A stretch of DNA of 64,000 nt from an uncultured Spartobacteria bacterium (GCA_903882875.1 CAIRYQ010000123.1:21963-85962); one strand, 5' to 3'; shown: positions 18,025-29,137, counted from the stretch's first letter. Program-made: numbers and translations. Notes: generated from the letters alone by a model not told the origin.

Positions 18025-19784
18025 GCGCGCCGGTGAACGCGCTCGGCTACCTCGTCACGCGTTCGCTCGTGAACGGCCTGCTGTCGCGCCTGCGCCGTCT
18101 GCGGCAGCCAAAATACCTCCTCGGCGCGATCCTCGGCGCGGCTTATTTCTATTTTTACTTCGGCAGGCTCCTCGGCGGATCGCGCATGCCGTGGGGCACG
18201 GGCGGCGGCCCGGCGGCCCCCCACCGGCCCGAAATCGGCGCGGCGATTCTCTTCGTCGCGACCATCGTGCTGTCGTGGATTCTGCCCGCATCGCGGGCGG
18301 CGATCGGATTTACGGAGGCGGAGATTGCGTTCCTTTTTCCCGCGCCGATCTCGCGCCGGACGCTCGTGATCATGCGGCTCGTGAAGTCGCAGGCTGCACT
18401 GCTGCTTTTCTCGGCGTTCATGACGCTGATCAGCGGGCGCTTTCACCTCGGCAGCGAGGCATGGCTGCGCGTCGGCGGATGGTGGGTGATCATGAACACG
18501 CTGAACATGCACCGCCTCGGCGCGTCGTTTGCACTCCAGCGCCTGCGCGAGCGCGGTATGGCGGATGGCAAGCGGCGCGTGTTCGTCGTGCTGGCGATCG
18601 TCGCGTTTGCGGTGCTCGTGGAATTCATGCGCCGACGCCTGCCGACGCCGCCCGATCTCACCGCGGCGCTGAGCGGACGCGGCAACGTGATGGACTACCT
18701 CGTGCAGGTGCTGCACACAGGCCCGTTGCGGCAGGTGCTCGCTCCGTTCAAGCTCATCGTGGCCCCGAACTTCGCGCACGACGCGGCGACATTCCTGCGC
18801 GCGCTGCTGCCTGCGCTCGGAATCATGGCGCTGCATTTCATCTGGGTCGTGCGCGCAGATGTTTCGTTCGAGGACGCATCCATTGAGGCCGCGAAAAAGC
18901 GCGCCGCATTCCTCGCCGCGCGCGGACGCGGCGAACTGCGCGCACGGGGCAAGAGCGACAAGGCGCGCACGCCGCTCTGGCGACTGCGTCCGACGGGTTT
19001 CGCGCCGCTCGCATTTGTCTGGAAGAGCCTGCTGAAATCCGGCGGACGCCGCACGCTCGGTCGCTGGGCCGCATTTTTCGCCGTGCTCGCATCGGGCGCG
19101 TTTGCGCTGGGCCGCGTGGATCGTCTCACGCACCCGCTCATCGTCACGGCATTCGTCATCGGCGGGGGTTGCTACATCGCGCTGCTCGTCAGCTTCGTGA
19201 TGATCGGCCAGCACTCGGCGGCGCAGCTCCGCCAGGGCATCGCCGCGATGGATCTGCTGAAGACATATCCGATCCCCGGCTGGCAGATCGCACTCGGCGA
19301 ACTCGCAGGCCCTGTGTTGCTTGGCTCACTCATGCAATGGTGCTCGCTCTGCATCGGCCTCATGCTGCTCTCGATTGCGCCCCCGCTGCATTCGCATCTC
19401 GGCATCATTGCCGCAATCGGCGGCGGCATCGCGCTGCTTCTGCCGACCTTCAATCTCTCGACCGCCATCCTCCCTTGTGCGGGCGCGCTGCTTTTTCCCG
19501 GATGGTTCCGCCCGCAGGAAAACGCCGGCCCCGGACTCGAGAACACCGGCATGAAGCTCATCCTCGGCACCGCACAGCTCCTCGCCGTCGTCGTCGCGAT
19601 GATCCCCGTCGCATTTTTCGGCGCGGTCGCGTGGTTTGCCTTTGGCAAAATCACCGCGCTCACAGAATGGCGCGCGCTTGTGGCGGGCGGCACGGCGATG
19701 CTCATCCTCGCGATGGAGGCCGGCCTCGGCATCGCGTGGCTCGGCTCGCTCTACGACAATTTCGACGTGAGCAGCGAGCCGTGA
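18021..19784 (+). CDS. Large ABC-exporter membrane subunit
   Basis: 587 residues with roughly ten to twelve hydrophobic segments distributed in two blocks and a basic cytoplasmic stretch between them (GRGELRARGKSDKARTPLWR). The VLSWILPASRAAIGFTEAEI and FLFPAPISRRTLVIMRLVKS blocks resemble the putative ABC-exporter membrane family, in which a FPAP/FPaPi motif precedes the second helix. It overlaps the ATPase gene by 4 bp and is its evident partner. It converges with the rhodanese gene 20 bp away. Substrate unknown. Confidence 0.85.
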   Translation: MSAPVNALGYLVTRSLVNGLLSRLRRLRQPKYLLGAILGAAYFYFYFGRLLGGSRMPWGTGGGPAAPHRPEIGAAILFVATIVLSWILPASRAAIGFTEAEIAFLFPAPISRRTLVIMRLVKSQAALLLFSAFMTLISGRFHLGSEAWLRVGGWWVIMNTLNMHRLGASFALQRLRERGMADGKRRVFVVLAIVAFAVLVEFMRRRLPTPPDLTAALSGRGNVMDYLVQVLHTGPLRQVLAPFKLIVAPNFAHDAATFLRALLPALGIMALHFIWVVRADVSFEDASIEAAKKRAAFLAARGRGELRARGKSDKARTPLWRLRPTGFAPLAFVWKSLLKSGGRRTLGRWAAFFAVLASGAFALGRVDRLTHPLIVTAFVIGGGCYIALLVSFVMIGQHSAAQLRQGIAAMDLLKTYPIPGWQIALGELAGPVLLGSLMQWCSLCIGLMLLSIAPPLHSHLGIIAAIGGGIALLLPTFNLSTAILPCAGALLFPGWFRPQENAGPGLENTGMKLILGTAQLLAVVVAMIPVAFFGAVAWFAFGKITALTEWRALVAGGTAMLILAMEAGLGIAWLGSLYDNFDVSSEP

Positions 19785-19804
19785 CGCGGCCACTCCTGCC
19801 CGCA

Positions 19805-20350
19805 TCACCTTCGCGCTGCAACCTCGTCGCCTTCCATGACGAGCTTTGTCGTCCGCACATCGAGCAGCGGGCCGAGTTCATACACATTCGTGTAGCCGTA
19901 GGTCGCGAGCGCGACGAACGTGGAAATGTTCAACGACGCAGGCGGCGACTTTGCGGCGAGCGAGACCGGCGCACCGCGGAAATTGTTGTTGCAGTAAATC
20001 AGCACGCGCGTCGTCTTTTCCGGCAGCGACTTTGCGAGCGACTCCTCGGTGAAATCGGTGAATGGCAAACTCACCGCGCCCTTGATGTGGCGCAGGCGAA
20101 ACTTGTCCGCGCTGCGTGCATCGAGCACGACCGTGCCCGGTTCCGCGGCCATCGCCGCGAACTGCTCCTCGCTGAGCCGGCGCTTCGCACGCACGGGCTG
20201 CACCTCGCGCGCGATCTGGAGATACTTCGGGAAATCAATCAGCTCGTTCGGGATTCGCGGTGCCGCCGCACCCTGGCGCTGCTCGATCCTGTCGGCTGCG
20301 TGGAGCGGTGCGAACGACACGATGGCGAGGATGAATGCGGGCAGTTTCAT
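19805..20350 (-). CDS. Exported rhodanese-like domain protein
   Basis: 181 residues with a short signal peptide ending LHAADR. The rhodanese domain spans about 55-165: VVLDARSADKFRLRHIKGAV, then the active-site loop IYCNNNFRG with a catalytic cysteine. The loop differs from classic CRxGxR/T sequences, so it may handle other sulfur or redox chemistry. It is the last gene of a four-base-overlap chain: its ATG overlaps the stop of the small secreted protein before it, which in turn overlaps the VIT/VWA gene. All three are exported, so a common periplasmic task is likely but undefined. Confidence 0.87.
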   Translation of the reverse strand: MKLPAFILAIVSFAPLHAADRIEQRQGAAAPRIPNELIDFPKYLQIAREVQPVRAKRRLSEEQFAAMAAEPGTVVLDARSADKFRLRHIKGAVSLPFTDFTEESLAKSLPEKTTRVLIYCNNNFRGAPVSLAAKSPPASLNISTFVALATYGYTNVYELGPLLDVRTTKLVMEGDEVAARR

Positions 20351-20700
20351 TGGCGTGTGACTTTGCGGGTTTTGAGATCGAGCGCGTATTTTTCCCCGCG
20401 CTCATTTGTGATCAGCAGCGTGTCGTCCTTCGCGACGAGCGCCGTGATGAAGACATCCTGCACGTCGCGCTCGAGTTCCGGGTTCACGCGCACTTCGTAG
20501 ATGCGCACGCGCCACAGCTCCTTGCCCGAGCTGATGCCCTTCACGACGACGAACCCCATCGCATCGTGCGGCGCGGAGTATTCGACTCCTTTGATCACGA
20601 TGGGCGCGACGTCGGCCGGTGCCGACCGCTTTGCGAAGACCGGCGCAATCCCGCCGAGAAGAACAGCGCAGAAAGCCAGCAATGCGGATGTTCTATTCAT
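20347..20700 (-). CDS. Small secreted protein of unknown function
   Basis: 117 residues from ATG at 20700, with signal peptide MNRTSALLAFCAVLLGG ending near VFAKR. The mature part has a repetitive beta pattern (ELWRVRIYEVRVNPELERD, then TLLITNERGEKYALDLKTR) suggestive of a small beta-sandwich or a single propeller-like unit. No known motif. Its start overlaps the stop of the VIT/VWA gene by 8 bp and its stop overlaps the rhodanese start by 4 bp, so all three are co-translated. Confidence 0.8.
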   Translation of the reverse strand: MNRTSALLAFCAVLLGGIAPVFAKRSAPADVAPIVIKGVEYSAPHDAMGFVVVKGISSGKELWRVRIYEVRVNPELERDVQDVFITALVAKDDTLLITNERGEKYALDLKTRKVTRQ

Positions 20701-23065
20701 AGACTTCGTAGAGTTCGGTTCCGATGGTGAACCGCACGTTGCGTCCGAGTGCGAGCCACTGTGCGGCCTCGGGTTTGCTGGTGAGCAGGTCGAAGTATTC
20801 CTTCGAGGCAAACTGCACGCGGTTGCGCTTCGCGTCCGCCTTCACGGACTGCACGTCCGTGTCGCTCCAGTCCGCGCCGTTTTGAGTGAATGCCTTGCCA
20901 TTCACCCAGCGTGTCTCCTGCTCGATGTTACCGAGCTTGCTCTGCACTTCGCCGGCGGTGCCGCGCAGCCTTGCCGCGGATTTTCCGACATAGCCGCCAG
21001 GGCCGCCAGCAGCGCCCGCGCCCACCGCGGACACATCGCCCGGCGCGGCATTGCCGGCGATCACCCCGCCAAAGTTTTCCGAGCGCGCCTTTTCCAACGC
21101 GACGGCCGGAGCATCCGCCGACTTCAGCGAAAGATTCCCGCGTCCGTTGAGCGCGCCGTCGTAGCCGTCCTTCTTCCCGCTCAGGTCGCCCCAGCTCTTG
21201 CGGTAAAACGACTGCGCCTCCGCATTTTGATCGAGCATCTGGAAACTCCGCGCCGCCACCGGCACGCCTCGCCTCGCCTCGTCCTCGACGATGAGATAGC
21301 TCGTGTAGGGCGTGACGATGGCGTAGTGCCGCGCAAGCTCCACGATCTCGTCGCGCAGCTCCTTGTTCTCTCCGCGCAGGCGGATCTCGTCGAGCAGCCA
21401 GCCCACACGGCGCAGCGCCCAGAGCTGCGCGATGAATTCATTGCCCGGTTCGCGTCCGGCAGAAAATTTCACGCGCTGCGCCATGCGCTTCGACTGTCCG
21501 TTCAGCGTGCCGTCGAGCACGAGGTCGCCGTCGCCGTCGCCACTGTAACGGCCCGCGAGCACAAGCTGGTCGCCGCGAAAAAGATCGGGCAGCGGATTCG
21601 GGTAGAGTTTCGTGACCTTCACGCCCGCCGGGAAATCCAGGTGGAGGTTCGTGAGCAGCGGCTCTTTGATTTTGGAAAAGAACGCAGAGACCTTCACCTC
21701 AATGTCCTCCTCCGGCAGGACGAATTGCGTCGCCGCACGCGTGCGCTCGGCGATCTTGTCGAGCAGGTGCGTGTTGATGTCCGTGCCTATGCCGAAGCAG
21801 AAAATCCGCGTCGTGCTCGCCTGATCCGGCGCGACGCGGGCGACGAGACGCTCCTCGTCCGTCTCGCCGATCGTCGGCTTGCCGTCCGTGAGAAACACGA
21901 TGACGAAAGGCCGCGAGTTGCCCGCGGGCTTGAGCTTCAGCGAACGTTCGAGCGCATCCGCGATTGCCGTCCCGCCAATGGGTTTCAGGCTCTGGATGAA
22001 CTCCTGTGCCTTGTCGCGGTTCGCCTTCGAAGCTTCGGCGAGCTTTTCAAAGAACGGCTCGGCCTCCGTCGAAAACCGCACCAGCTCGAAGCGGTCGGTG
22101 TCGTTCAGATTTTCGACACAGAACGCCATCGCCTTCTTGAGTTGATCGAGTTTTTTGCCGGCCATCGAGCCGCTCGTGTCCATCACGAATACAACATCCT
22201 TCGGATTCACGTCCTTCGATTTCATCACAGCCGCGCCGGGCGATGCGAGCAGCAGGAACCAGCCGTCCTCGCCCTCTTTCTTGTGCGTGAGCAGATGCAC
22301 GCCGACCTCGGTGTTGGCGGTCGAGTAGAGCAGTTGAAAATCCGTGTCAGGCCGCGCATTCGACGCCTCCCACCCGACGACTGCGCGCTTCTCGCCATCA
22401 CGCTTGATCTCCACGGAATGCGACGGCGAGTAGAGCGCCTTGATGGGCGCGTCCTGATCGATCGTCACGCGCATAGAGACCGTCTTGAGCGGCTGCGCGG
22501 AAAATTTCTCCGTGTTCAGCGGATAGAGGTACGTCGCGATGCCGCCGTCCACTTTCAGCAGCTCCGTGTAAGCGAGCGTCACCTTTTTCCGCGAGTGCGG
22601 CTCGATGGGAAAGATGCGCACGCGGAACGCCGCGCGGCCGGTGTATTCGAGCAGCGCGGGATCCTTCTGCCGCCTCACGATGTCCTCGTAAATCGCGCGC
22701 GCCTTGCCTGCATCGAGCAGCTCGGCCTCCATGTCCTTGCCACCGATCTGCATCGTGAACTTGTCGAGATACGCGCCCTTCGGAATCGGGAAAATGTATT
22801 CGCCCTCGAGGTTCGTGTCGTTCGGATTGAAGAACTCCTGCTCGACGCGCGTGACCGATTTCTGCCCGGTGATCTCCACATCCACCTTGTGAAACGCGAC
22901 CTCCAGCGGCGCGAAGACGTAGTGCGGCGGCGGCATCGGACGATGCGGCGGAAATGGCGGATGCGGAAACGGCGGCGGATTGTGGATGATGATGAACCCG
23001 TCGGCACGCGCGCCACCGGCGAGCGCAACAAGTGCCAAGAGCCCGGCGAGGAATTTTGCTTTCAT
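20693..23065 (-). CDS. VIT and von Willebrand A domain protein, exported
   Basis: 790 residues. Signal peptide, then a proline/histidine-rich patch (PPPFPHPPFPPHRPMPPPH). A VIT domain follows at about 50-175 (EQEFFNPNDTNLEGEYIFPI, AIYEDIVRRQKDPALLEY). A VWA domain near 285-450 has an intact MIDAS, VFVMDTSGSMAG, and IGGTAIADAL. The C-terminal 300 residues include the region with LGHARRVGWLLDE-like helices and a glycine-rich linker. VIT-VWA proteins resemble inter-alpha-trypsin inhibitor heavy chains and mediate adhesion or complex assembly; some are sortase or rhombosortase targets. No sorting tail is seen here. First gene of a three-gene overlapping operon. Confidence 0.9.
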   Translation of the reverse strand: MKAKFLAGLLALVALAGGARADGFIIIHNPPPFPHPPFPPHRPMPPPHYVFAPLEVAFHKVDVEITGQKSVTRVEQEFFNPNDTNLEGEYIFPIPKGAYLDKFTMQIGGKDMEAELLDAGKARAIYEDIVRRQKDPALLEYTGRAAFRVRIFPIEPHSRKKVTLAYTELLKVDGGIATYLYPLNTEKFSAQPLKTVSMRVTIDQDAPIKALYSPSHSVEIKRDGEKRAVVGWEASNARPDTDFQLLYSTANTEVGVHLLTHKKEGEDGWFLLLASPGAAVMKSKDVNPKDVVFVMDTSGSMAGKKLDQLKKAMAFCVENLNDTDRFELVRFSTEAEPFFEKLAEASKANRDKAQEFIQSLKPIGGTAIADALERSLKLKPAGNSRPFVIVFLTDGKPTIGETDEERLVARVAPDQASTTRIFCFGIGTDINTHLLDKIAERTRAATQFVLPEEDIEVKVSAFFSKIKEPLLTNLHLDFPAGVKVTKLYPNPLPDLFRGDQLVLAGRYSGDGDGDLVLDGTLNGQSKRMAQRVKFSAGREPGNEFIAQLWALRRVGWLLDEIRLRGENKELRDEIVELARHYAIVTPYTSYLIVEDEARRGVPVAARSFQMLDQNAEAQSFYRKSWGDLSGKKDGYDGALNGRGNLSLKSADAPAVALEKARSENFGGVIAGNAAPGDVSAVGAGAAGGPGGYVGKSAARLRGTAGEVQSKLGNIEQETRWVNGKAFTQNGADWSDTDVQSVKADAKRNRVQFASKEYFDLLTSKPEAAQWLALGRNVRFTIGTELYEVYE

Positions 23066-23180
23066 GCTCCGACGTTGCCACGGTGCGTGTCGGCGAGTGT
23101 CAGCCCGCTGTGCGGAGTTTGTCAGAAAATCGTTACGCGCAAAGGCTCCGCAGACAGGATTGCCTGCGTCACGGCTCGCG

Positions 23181-26100
23181 CTACTTTTTCACATGCAGCA
23201 CACCGCGCATGATGAGGTGATGGCCGGGGAACGAGCACACGTACGGGTAGTCGCCGGGCGGCTCGGGCGCGATGAAGTCCACGACTTCCTCCTTGCCGTG
23301 ATCGAGCAGCTTCGTGTGCCAGACGATGTCGTAACTCTCGGGGATGAAGCCGACATCGAAGCCTTTCGCACCGAGCGCGATTGCCTTTTCGCCGACGGCG
23401 TCAGCCTTGCCGGGTTTCACAAGGAGCATGTTGTGCGGCATGAAGTCCTGATTCGCAAACGTGAGCCGGATCTTCTTGCCGGATTTCACGGTGAGTTCCT
23501 TCACGTCGTAGCTCATCTTTTCCGGGATGGTCGCGATGCGGATGGTGGTGAGTTCGGACGTGTCGGAGAGGATGCCCGACTTTTTCCCGGCGACCTCGGC
23601 GGCTTCGGCGATGACGCCGCCGCGCAACGAGGACTCCACGTTGAACCACAGGTGCTGCACCGTATTCGCGGCGATGCGCGCGTGCGGCTCGGGTGATTTG
23701 AGGAGCTGGCCGAGCAGTTCGACATTCCGCACGTTGTGCTGCTGGTGAATCCAGAGCGCTTCGAGCAGATGGTGCGCGTCCTCCTTCTTGTTCGGATCGA
23801 ACTGCTTCATCCACGTCTGCGTCGCGGCGATGACTTCCCCGGAGTCGCGTCCGCTGAGTTCGATGTGTGTGCGGTGGCGGATGCCGTCCACGGGGTTCTT
23901 CAAATTTTCCAACAGCGCGGGGATCGGCTGGCCGGCGATGGCGACGGGCTTTTGCAGCGGGCGGTCAATCGCGGTGATGCGGTAGATGCGGCCGTGCGCG
24001 TGATCGCGGTTGGGGTCGCGCACGTTGTGCTGCATGTGGCCGATGATCACGTTCTGCCAGTCGCTCACGTAGAGCGCGCCGTCCGCGCCGAACTTGATGT
24101 CGGACGGCCGGAAATTCTTGTCGCCGCTCATGAGGAAGCCGCGCGATTTTTCCTCGCTCTTGCTGCCGTCGGCATTCGTCACGGTGACGCTCAGTTCGTC
24201 GCCGTCCGGCTCGCCCCACACCGCGCCGGTGTCGGGATTGCGGTCAAGGTGATATTGCTTAATGCCGAGGAAGCCGATGACGTTGCAGATCAAAAAGTCG
24301 CCCTGCATTTTCTCCGGAAAATGCGCGCTCGAGAGGATGCCGCTCGAGGTGACGGGCCGGACTTCCTTCTTCAAAAGCTCGTGCATCTTGAAGCCGCTGC
24401 CCTCGGGCCGCACCTGATATGCGCGGCCGCCGGTGCCGTCGGTGGCGTAGTGATAGCCCCAGTAGTCGAACGAGATTCCGTGCGGGTTCGGCGAGTTCCC
24501 CGCGTGCATCGAGATGGTGAAGCGGCGCGGGTCGAAGCGGTACATCGCGCTCGCGCCGCTCTGCAGAGACGGGCCCCACGGGTGCTCGTGGTTGTGCTGC
24601 ATGAAGACACCGCTCTGCCAGTAGATCGCGCCGTCGGGCCCGTAGATGAGGTTGTTCGCGCCGTGGTGCGTGTCAGACGAGTCGAGGCCGTGGAGCAGCG
24701 GGATGCGGATATCGGCCACGCCGTCGCCCTTCGAGTCCTTGAGGAAAAGGATCTCGGACATGCAGGTGACGATCACGCCACCGTTCCAGAACTCGAAGCC
24801 GAGCGGATTCTGCACCTTCGCAAATTCCGTGACGCGATCGGCTTTTCCGTCGCCATCATCGTCGTGAAAAATGAGGATTGCGTCGTCCATTTTTTTCAGC
24901 GGTTCCCATTTCGGATACGTCGGCCACACGGCGGCCCAGATGCGGCCCTTCGCGTCCACCTGCATCTGCACGGGCTTCACGAGCTGCGGGAATTTTTTCT
25001 CGTCGGCAAAAAGGTTCACCTTGAAGCCCTTCGCGACTGCCATGTGTTTGATCGCCTCCTCGCCGTCGAGGTAGTTCAGCACGCCTTCCTTCATGGCGCT
25101 CGAGCTCTTGCTCTTGCCGCCGACATTCGAGATCACAGGAATGGGTGCGGGCACGTTGCTGTCGTCCACTTTCTTGTCCTTGCCCGTCGCTCGCGCCCAG
25201 ATGCGCTCGTCGCGGTTTGCGGTCATCACGTCGAGCATCTTCAGCTCATGCTGGAGGACGACGGCATTCGTCTGGCCGTCCACGAAGCTCAGCGTCGAGC
25301 GGCCGCCCCACACGTCGTTGCCATCGGAAGCGTGGTAGCGGTTGTGCCAGTGCATGTCCTTGTCGAGCACCGCCTCGCGCAGCGGATCGAGCGAAGGCGA
25401 TGAGCTGACCTGTTTGCCGAGCAGCGCCTCTGCGATCACTTCGCCGAGCTGGCGGTTGCCGTCCTCGGTGAGATGCACGCCGTTGATCGTGAGCGGCGTC
25501 TTCGCGTTTTTGAAAAGCTCAAGCGACGGATGGAACAGATCCACAAACGCGACGCCCGCTTCCTTCGCCGCGGCCTCGGTGGCTTTCGTGTAGGCTTCGA
25601 GCTGCGCGTTGTGCGCCTTGCCGTCGGGGACGTTTGGGTTGTGCGTGTCCTCGTGCGCGATGGGGCTGAAGAGCACGATGCGCGGGAAGTCCTTGCCGTT
25701 CGCCTTCGAGCCACGCGTTTTTTTCACGAAGTCCACGAGCTTCTTCTTATGCTCGTCGGCCTTCTCGATGCCCGCAAACGATTCGTTGTAGCCGAAGAAT
25801 CCGAACACGACATCGGCCTTAACGAGTTGCAAATACGCGGTCATCGAAATCTGCCCGCTGCTGCGCGGGAACGAATCGGGCCGGTCGCCGCTGGTGCTCA
25901 TGTTGCGCAAGCGCACCTGCTGATCCGGCAGCGCGCTCTGGAGCAAAGTTTCCATCCAGCCATCGTGCTGCATGCGGTCGGGCAGGCCGTTTCCGAGGAT
26001 TGCGACGATATCGCCTTTCCTGAACGCAAACGGCGCAGGGTCGCGGTAGTCCGCAGGCACATCGGCGAGCGCCGGCTCCTTGGACGCCGCCGCAGGCTTC

Positions 26101-27731
26101 TTTCCGTCGTTCTTCGCGGTCTTCGCACCGCCCGCTGCGGGCACGCCGGGCTTTCCTCCGTAGGTGAGGTAGGTCAGTTTGCCGCCGCCTTTCACATCAA
26201 TCTCCATCGCCTCCGGCGCGGCCACCTTCGTGATTTTGAAAACTTCCTTCCGCTCCGCATCAAGTAGCGTGAGCGAGAATCCATCGAGCCTGCTCTCGAA
26301 TCCGCTGCGATTCCACACGCCGATTTTTTCGACATCCACCGCGCTGCCGAGATCGAGTTCCCACCAGGGTTGCGTCGAGCCCGAATTCGTCGTGTGCGTC
26401 TGCCCGCCCTTGCCCCAGTCGGGACTCTTGTTGCCGTCAATCGCCTTCTCCGCAGTGCCGCTGCCGTTCGTGCTCGACTGCGTGGCCTTGCCGCCGCGCG
26501 CCACATTTTTTCCACCGCTGATCACCTCGACTTCCGCGAGCGTGAGGATGCGCTTGTCACCCGGCAGTTCGATGCGGACAAAGCGCGCGGGCCTGCCCGT
26601 GACGAGCGGCGCATTCGCCGGCTCGACGGGCTTCGCCGCCGCGTCCTTTTTCTCATCCTGCTTCGCCGCCTTGTCGCCCTTGGCGCCGTCCTTCTTGTCG
26701 TCCTTTTTCTTCTCCGGCTTCGCATCGCCCTTCGTGTTGTCATTCGCCGGGATCGGGCTTTCGAAGCCCGCATACATCTCCGGCTTGATGCCGCGCGCAT
26801 ACGCACCGCCACCAAAGGTGTTTGGCTTGAATGGCCCGACGAACGCGATGTTCAGATCGGGCGTGATTTTGTCCTCAATGCCGAGCGCCCACAGGCATCC
26901 GTTCACGATCAGCCGGCGATAGCCGTCGTTCGTGATGTCCTCCGACGTGCCGTAGAGCGACGTGAAGGCGCGCGCGGATTTTCCATTCGCCGCCTTGTAA
27001 GTGCGCGTCCATTCCGAAGGCTGCGGCGGCTTCGTCGCGTCGGCGGGCGAATCTGGCGTCATGCCGTTCAACGGCTGCGCCATCGTGAGAATCTCACCAT
27101 CGGTCGGCTTGCCCACATAGCCGCCCGCCTGCACCCACACATCCTTCACGCCGCACAGAATCGGATGCGACGTCTTCTCCGGCACGATGCTGATGCGTGT
27201 GCTCTGCTTGTGGTTCTGTCCGTAGTGCCCCACCCAAGTCTGCCCGAGCACCTGGTGCCCGAAGCCCAGCTCATAACCGGCGACCTTGCTGTTATAGGAA
27301 TATTTCGCAAACGGATCATCCGCGCCCGTCTTGAAGCCGTGCGTCGCCGTGCGCATCCCGATCACCGGCCCGCCGCGTTTCAGATAGTCGTCGAAGTGCT
27401 GCATCTGCTCCTTCGGGAAATTTTGAAAGCGCAGGAAAACCACCGCGAGATCAGCGCTGTCGAGCGCCTCCATGCCCGGCATGTTCTGCGGCTCGCCCGC
27501 GGCGATGTTGCCGTCCTTATCAATGTCAAACAGCACCGTGCATTTGAACCCCTGATGCTTCGCGAGAATCCGCGCGAGTTCCGGCAGCGATTCCTCCGAG
27601 CGATACTCGTGATCGCCTGCGAGAAAGACGATGTGCTTCCCTTTTCCGGGCCCGTCAGTGCCCTGGTAAACGAGCGGTGCGGCGGTCGCGACACTCGCGA
27701 GCGAGAAAATGGTGAGCAGGATGCGTTTCAT
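23181..27731 (-). CDS. Giant exported ThuA / discoidin / SGNH / PVC-dehydrogenase / cupredoxin fusion
   Basis: 1516 residues from ATG at 27731 with a signal peptide (VATAA). Approximate domains: ThuA 30-290 ([32 protein letters not shown]); a Lys/Asp/Ala-rich linker 335-385; an F5/8-type-C-like domain 390-540 ([33 protein letters not shown]); SGNH 585-800 ([41 protein letters not shown]); a PVC-type dehydrogenase propeller 900-1290; and a cupredoxin in the last 115 residues. The cupredoxin shows [14 protein letters not shown]: His, Cys, His, Met of a type 1 copper site. PVC dehydrogenases often end in cytochrome c; here no CxxCH occurs. It probably oxidises a sugar or polyol and passes electrons to copper in the periplasm. 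Confidence 0.9.
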   Translation of the reverse strand: MKRILLTIFSLASVATAAPLVYQGTDGPGKGKHIVFLAGDHEYRSEESLPELARILAKHQGFKCTVLFDIDKDGNIAAGEPQNMPGMEALDSADLAVVFLRFQNFPKEQMQHFDDYLKRGGPVIGMRTATHGFKTGADDPFAKYSYNSKVAGYELGFGHQVLGQTWVGHYGQNHKQSTRISIVPEKTSHPILCGVKDVWVQAGGYVGKPTDGEILTMAQPLNGMTPDSPADATKPPQPSEWTRTYKAANGKSARAFTSLYGTSEDITNDGYRRLIVNGCLWALGIEDKITPDLNIAFVGPFKPNTFGGGAYARGIKPEMYAGFESPIPANDNTKGDAKPEKKKDDKKDGAKGDKAAKQDEKKDAAAKPVEPANAPLVTGRPARFVRIELPGDKRILTLAEVEVISGGKNVARGGKATQSSTNGSGTAEKAIDGNKSPDWGKGGQTHTTNSGSTQPWWELDLGSAVDVEKIGVWNRSGFESRLDGFSLTLLDAERKEVFKITKVAAPEAMEIDVKGGGKLTYLTYGGKPGVPAAGGAKTAKNDGKKPAAASKEPALADVPADYRDPAPFAFRKGDIVAILGNGLPDRMQHDGWMETLLQSALPDQQVRLRNMSTSGDRPDSFPRSSGQISMTAYLQLVKADVVFGFFGYNESFAGIEKADEHKKKLVDFVKKTRGSKANGKDFPRIVLFSPIAHEDTHNPNVPDGKAHNAQLEAYTKATEAAAKEAGVAFVDLFHPSLELFKNAKTPLTINGVHLTEDGNRQLGEVIAEALLGKQVSSSPSLDPLREAVLDKDMHWHNRYHASDGNDVWGGRSTLSFVDGQTNAVVLQHELKMLDVMTANRDERIWARATGKDKKVDDSNVPAPIPVISNVGGKSKSSSAMKEGVLNYLDGEEAIKHMAVAKGFKVNLFADEKKFPQLVKPVQMQVDAKGRIWAAVWPTYPKWEPLKKMDDAILIFHDDDGDGKADRVTEFAKVQNPLGFEFWNGGVIVTCMSEILFLKDSKGDGVADIRIPLLHGLDSSDTHHGANNLIYGPDGAIYWQSGVFMQHNHEHPWGPSLQSGASAMYRFDPRRFTISMHAGNSPNPHGISFDYWGYHYATDGTGGRAYQVRPEGSGFKMHELLKKEVRPVTSSGILSSAHFPEKMQGDFLICNVIGFLGIKQYHLDRNPDTGAVWGEPDGDELSVTVTNADGSKSEEKSRGFLMSGDKNFRPSDIKFGADGALYVSDWQNVIIGHMQHNVRDPNRDHAHGRIYRITAIDRPLQKPVAIAGQPIPALLENLKNPVDGIRHRTHIELSGRDSGEVIAATQTWMKQFDPNKKEDAHHLLEALWIHQQHNVRNVELLGQLLKSPEPHARIAANTVQHLWFNVESSLRGGVIAEAAEVAGKKSGILSDTSELTTIRIATIPEKMSYDVKELTVKSGKKIRLTFANQDFMPHNMLLVKPGKADAVGEKAIALGAKGFDVGFIPESYDIVWHTKLLDHGKEEVVDFIAPEPPGDYPYVCSFPGHHLIMRGVLHVKK

Positions 27732-28166
27732 GGAATGGGATGGATGGGTGAGTGTTTGGTCGTGAAAGCTGGGACGCGGGCGCGCATCGCGAGGCAACGG
27801 TGAGTGCCGCGTGATGACCCGATCTGGCGCGGGTTATTTGGCGCTTTCCTCCCGCCTCACGCGGCAGAAGGTCCGGATTGCAAGATGCCAGACGACAAAT
27901 GGCGAAGGGTGGGAACGAAGTTCGTCGGACAAATGAGCTGACGATTGAAGGCGGCTTCCACCCGGCGGCACGAGCCTTCCGACGCGGGGCAATCGCACGA
28001 ACACACGGCGCCATTCCCGTTTGTCAGCCCTGCCTCCCACTCCTTCTTGAACGCGAAATCAATCATGCTCCGATTTCGTCCGCGTCCAAAATCCCGTTTG
28101 CGCGCCGCTCGGATGTGCATAGGCTCGCGGCCCATTTTCCGAAGACCCGCATACTTTCAACACCAC
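27732..28166. other. Divergent intergenic region between the ThuA fusion and transaldolase
   Basis: No gene is supported in these 435 bp. The interval must hold divergent promoters. On the plus strand TTTGCG (28097-28102) and TAGGCT (28120-28125) are 17 bp apart, about 40 bp before the transaldolase ATG, and form a weak promoter candidate. Next to the ThuA-fusion start lies a G/A/T-rich imperfect repeat (GGAATGGGATGGATGGG). Nothing else was recognised. Confidence 0.4.
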
Positions 28167-29126
28167 ATGTCCACTCAACTCGATCAGCTCAAGCAACTCA
28201 CCAAAGTCGTCGCCGACACGGGCGATTTTGAATCCATGAAGGCCTACAAGCCGCAGGACGCGACGACGAATCCCTCGCTCATCCTCGCCGCCGCCTCAAA
28301 GCCGGAGTATGCGCCGCTCGTGGACAAGGCGGTCGCGGATCGCAAGGGCAGCGGCCTCACCGGCGCGAAGCAGGTGGACGATGTGGTGGACCACATCCTC
28401 GTGAACTTCGGCCTCGAAATCCTCAAAATCGTCCCCGGTCGCGTGAGCACGGAGACGGACGCGCGCCTGTCGTTCGACACAGCAGGCTCGATCGCGAAGG
28501 GCCGCCAGCTCATCGGGATTTACGAGAAAAACGGCATCAGCCGTGATCGTGTGCTGATCAAAATCGCAAGCACATGGGAAGGCATCAAGGCCGCCGAGGT
28601 GCTGGAAAAGGAAGGCATCCACTGCAACCTCACGCTCCTCTTTTCGCTCGCGCAGGCCGTGGCGTGCGCCGAGGGCGGCATCCAGCTCATCTCGCCGTTC
28701 GTCGGGCGCATTCTCGATTGGTTCAAGGCGAGCACAAAGAAGGATTACGCGCCGACGGAAGATCCCGGCGTGGTGTCGGTGACGCAGATCTACAACTACT
28801 ACAAAAAGTTCGGCCACAAGACCGAGGTGATGGGTGCGAGCTTCCGCAACAAGGGCGAGATCACCGAACTCGCGGGCTGCGACCTTCTCACGATCAGCCC
28901 CGCGCTGCTCGGCGAACTCCAGGCGAGCACCGACCCGCTCACGCGCAAGCTTGACGCCGTCGCAGCGCAGAAGCTGGACATCGCGAAGCGCCACTACGAC
29001 GAGAAGACGTTCCGTTACGAACTGAACGACGACGCGATGGCGACAGAGAAGACGGCGGACGGCATCCGCAAATTCGCCGTGGACATCGTGAAGCTCGAGG
29101 CGCTCGTGGCCGCGAAGCTCAGGTAA
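28167..29126 (+). CDS. tal: Transaldolase, TalB type
   Basis: 319 residues from ATG at 28167; the frame is open far upstream, but [20 protein letters not shown] aligns with the usual TalB N-terminus, and the length matches (about 317). Key blocks are [27 protein letters not shown], the Schiff-base lysine in [32 protein letters not shown] and [11 protein letters not shown]. The enzyme swaps dihydroxyacetone units between sedoheptulose-7-phosphate and glyceraldehyde-3-phosphate in the pentose phosphate pathway. Monocistronic and followed by a hairpin terminator. Confidence 0.97.
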   Translation: MSTQLDQLKQLTKVVADTGDFESMKAYKPQDATTNPSLILAAASKPEYAPLVDKAVADRKGSGLTGAKQVDDVVDHILVNFGLEILKIVPGRVSTETDARLSFDTAGSIAKGRQLIGIYEKNGISRDRVLIKIASTWEGIKAAEVLEKEGIHCNLTLLFSLAQAVACAEGGIQLISPFVGRILDWFKASTKKDYAPTEDPGVVSVTQIYNYYKKFGHKTEVMGASFRNKGEITELAGCDLLTISPALLGELQASTDPLTRKLDAVAAQKLDIAKRHYDEKTFRYELNDDAMATEKTADGIRKFAVDIVKLEALVAAKLR

Positions 29127-29137
29127 GGCGTCTGCTG

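Noticed and set aside
20501..23212. A 903-codon plus-strand open frame opposite the VIT/VWA gene
   Set aside because: It is the antisense shadow of a high-GC gene: arginine-, alanine- and histidine-rich with no recognisable domain, while the minus-strand frame has signal, VIT and VWA motifs.
27800..28160. A short upstream coding extension of transaldolase
   Set aside because: The extension is arginine/proline-rich and unlike any TalB N-terminus; the ATG at 28167 gives the normal length.
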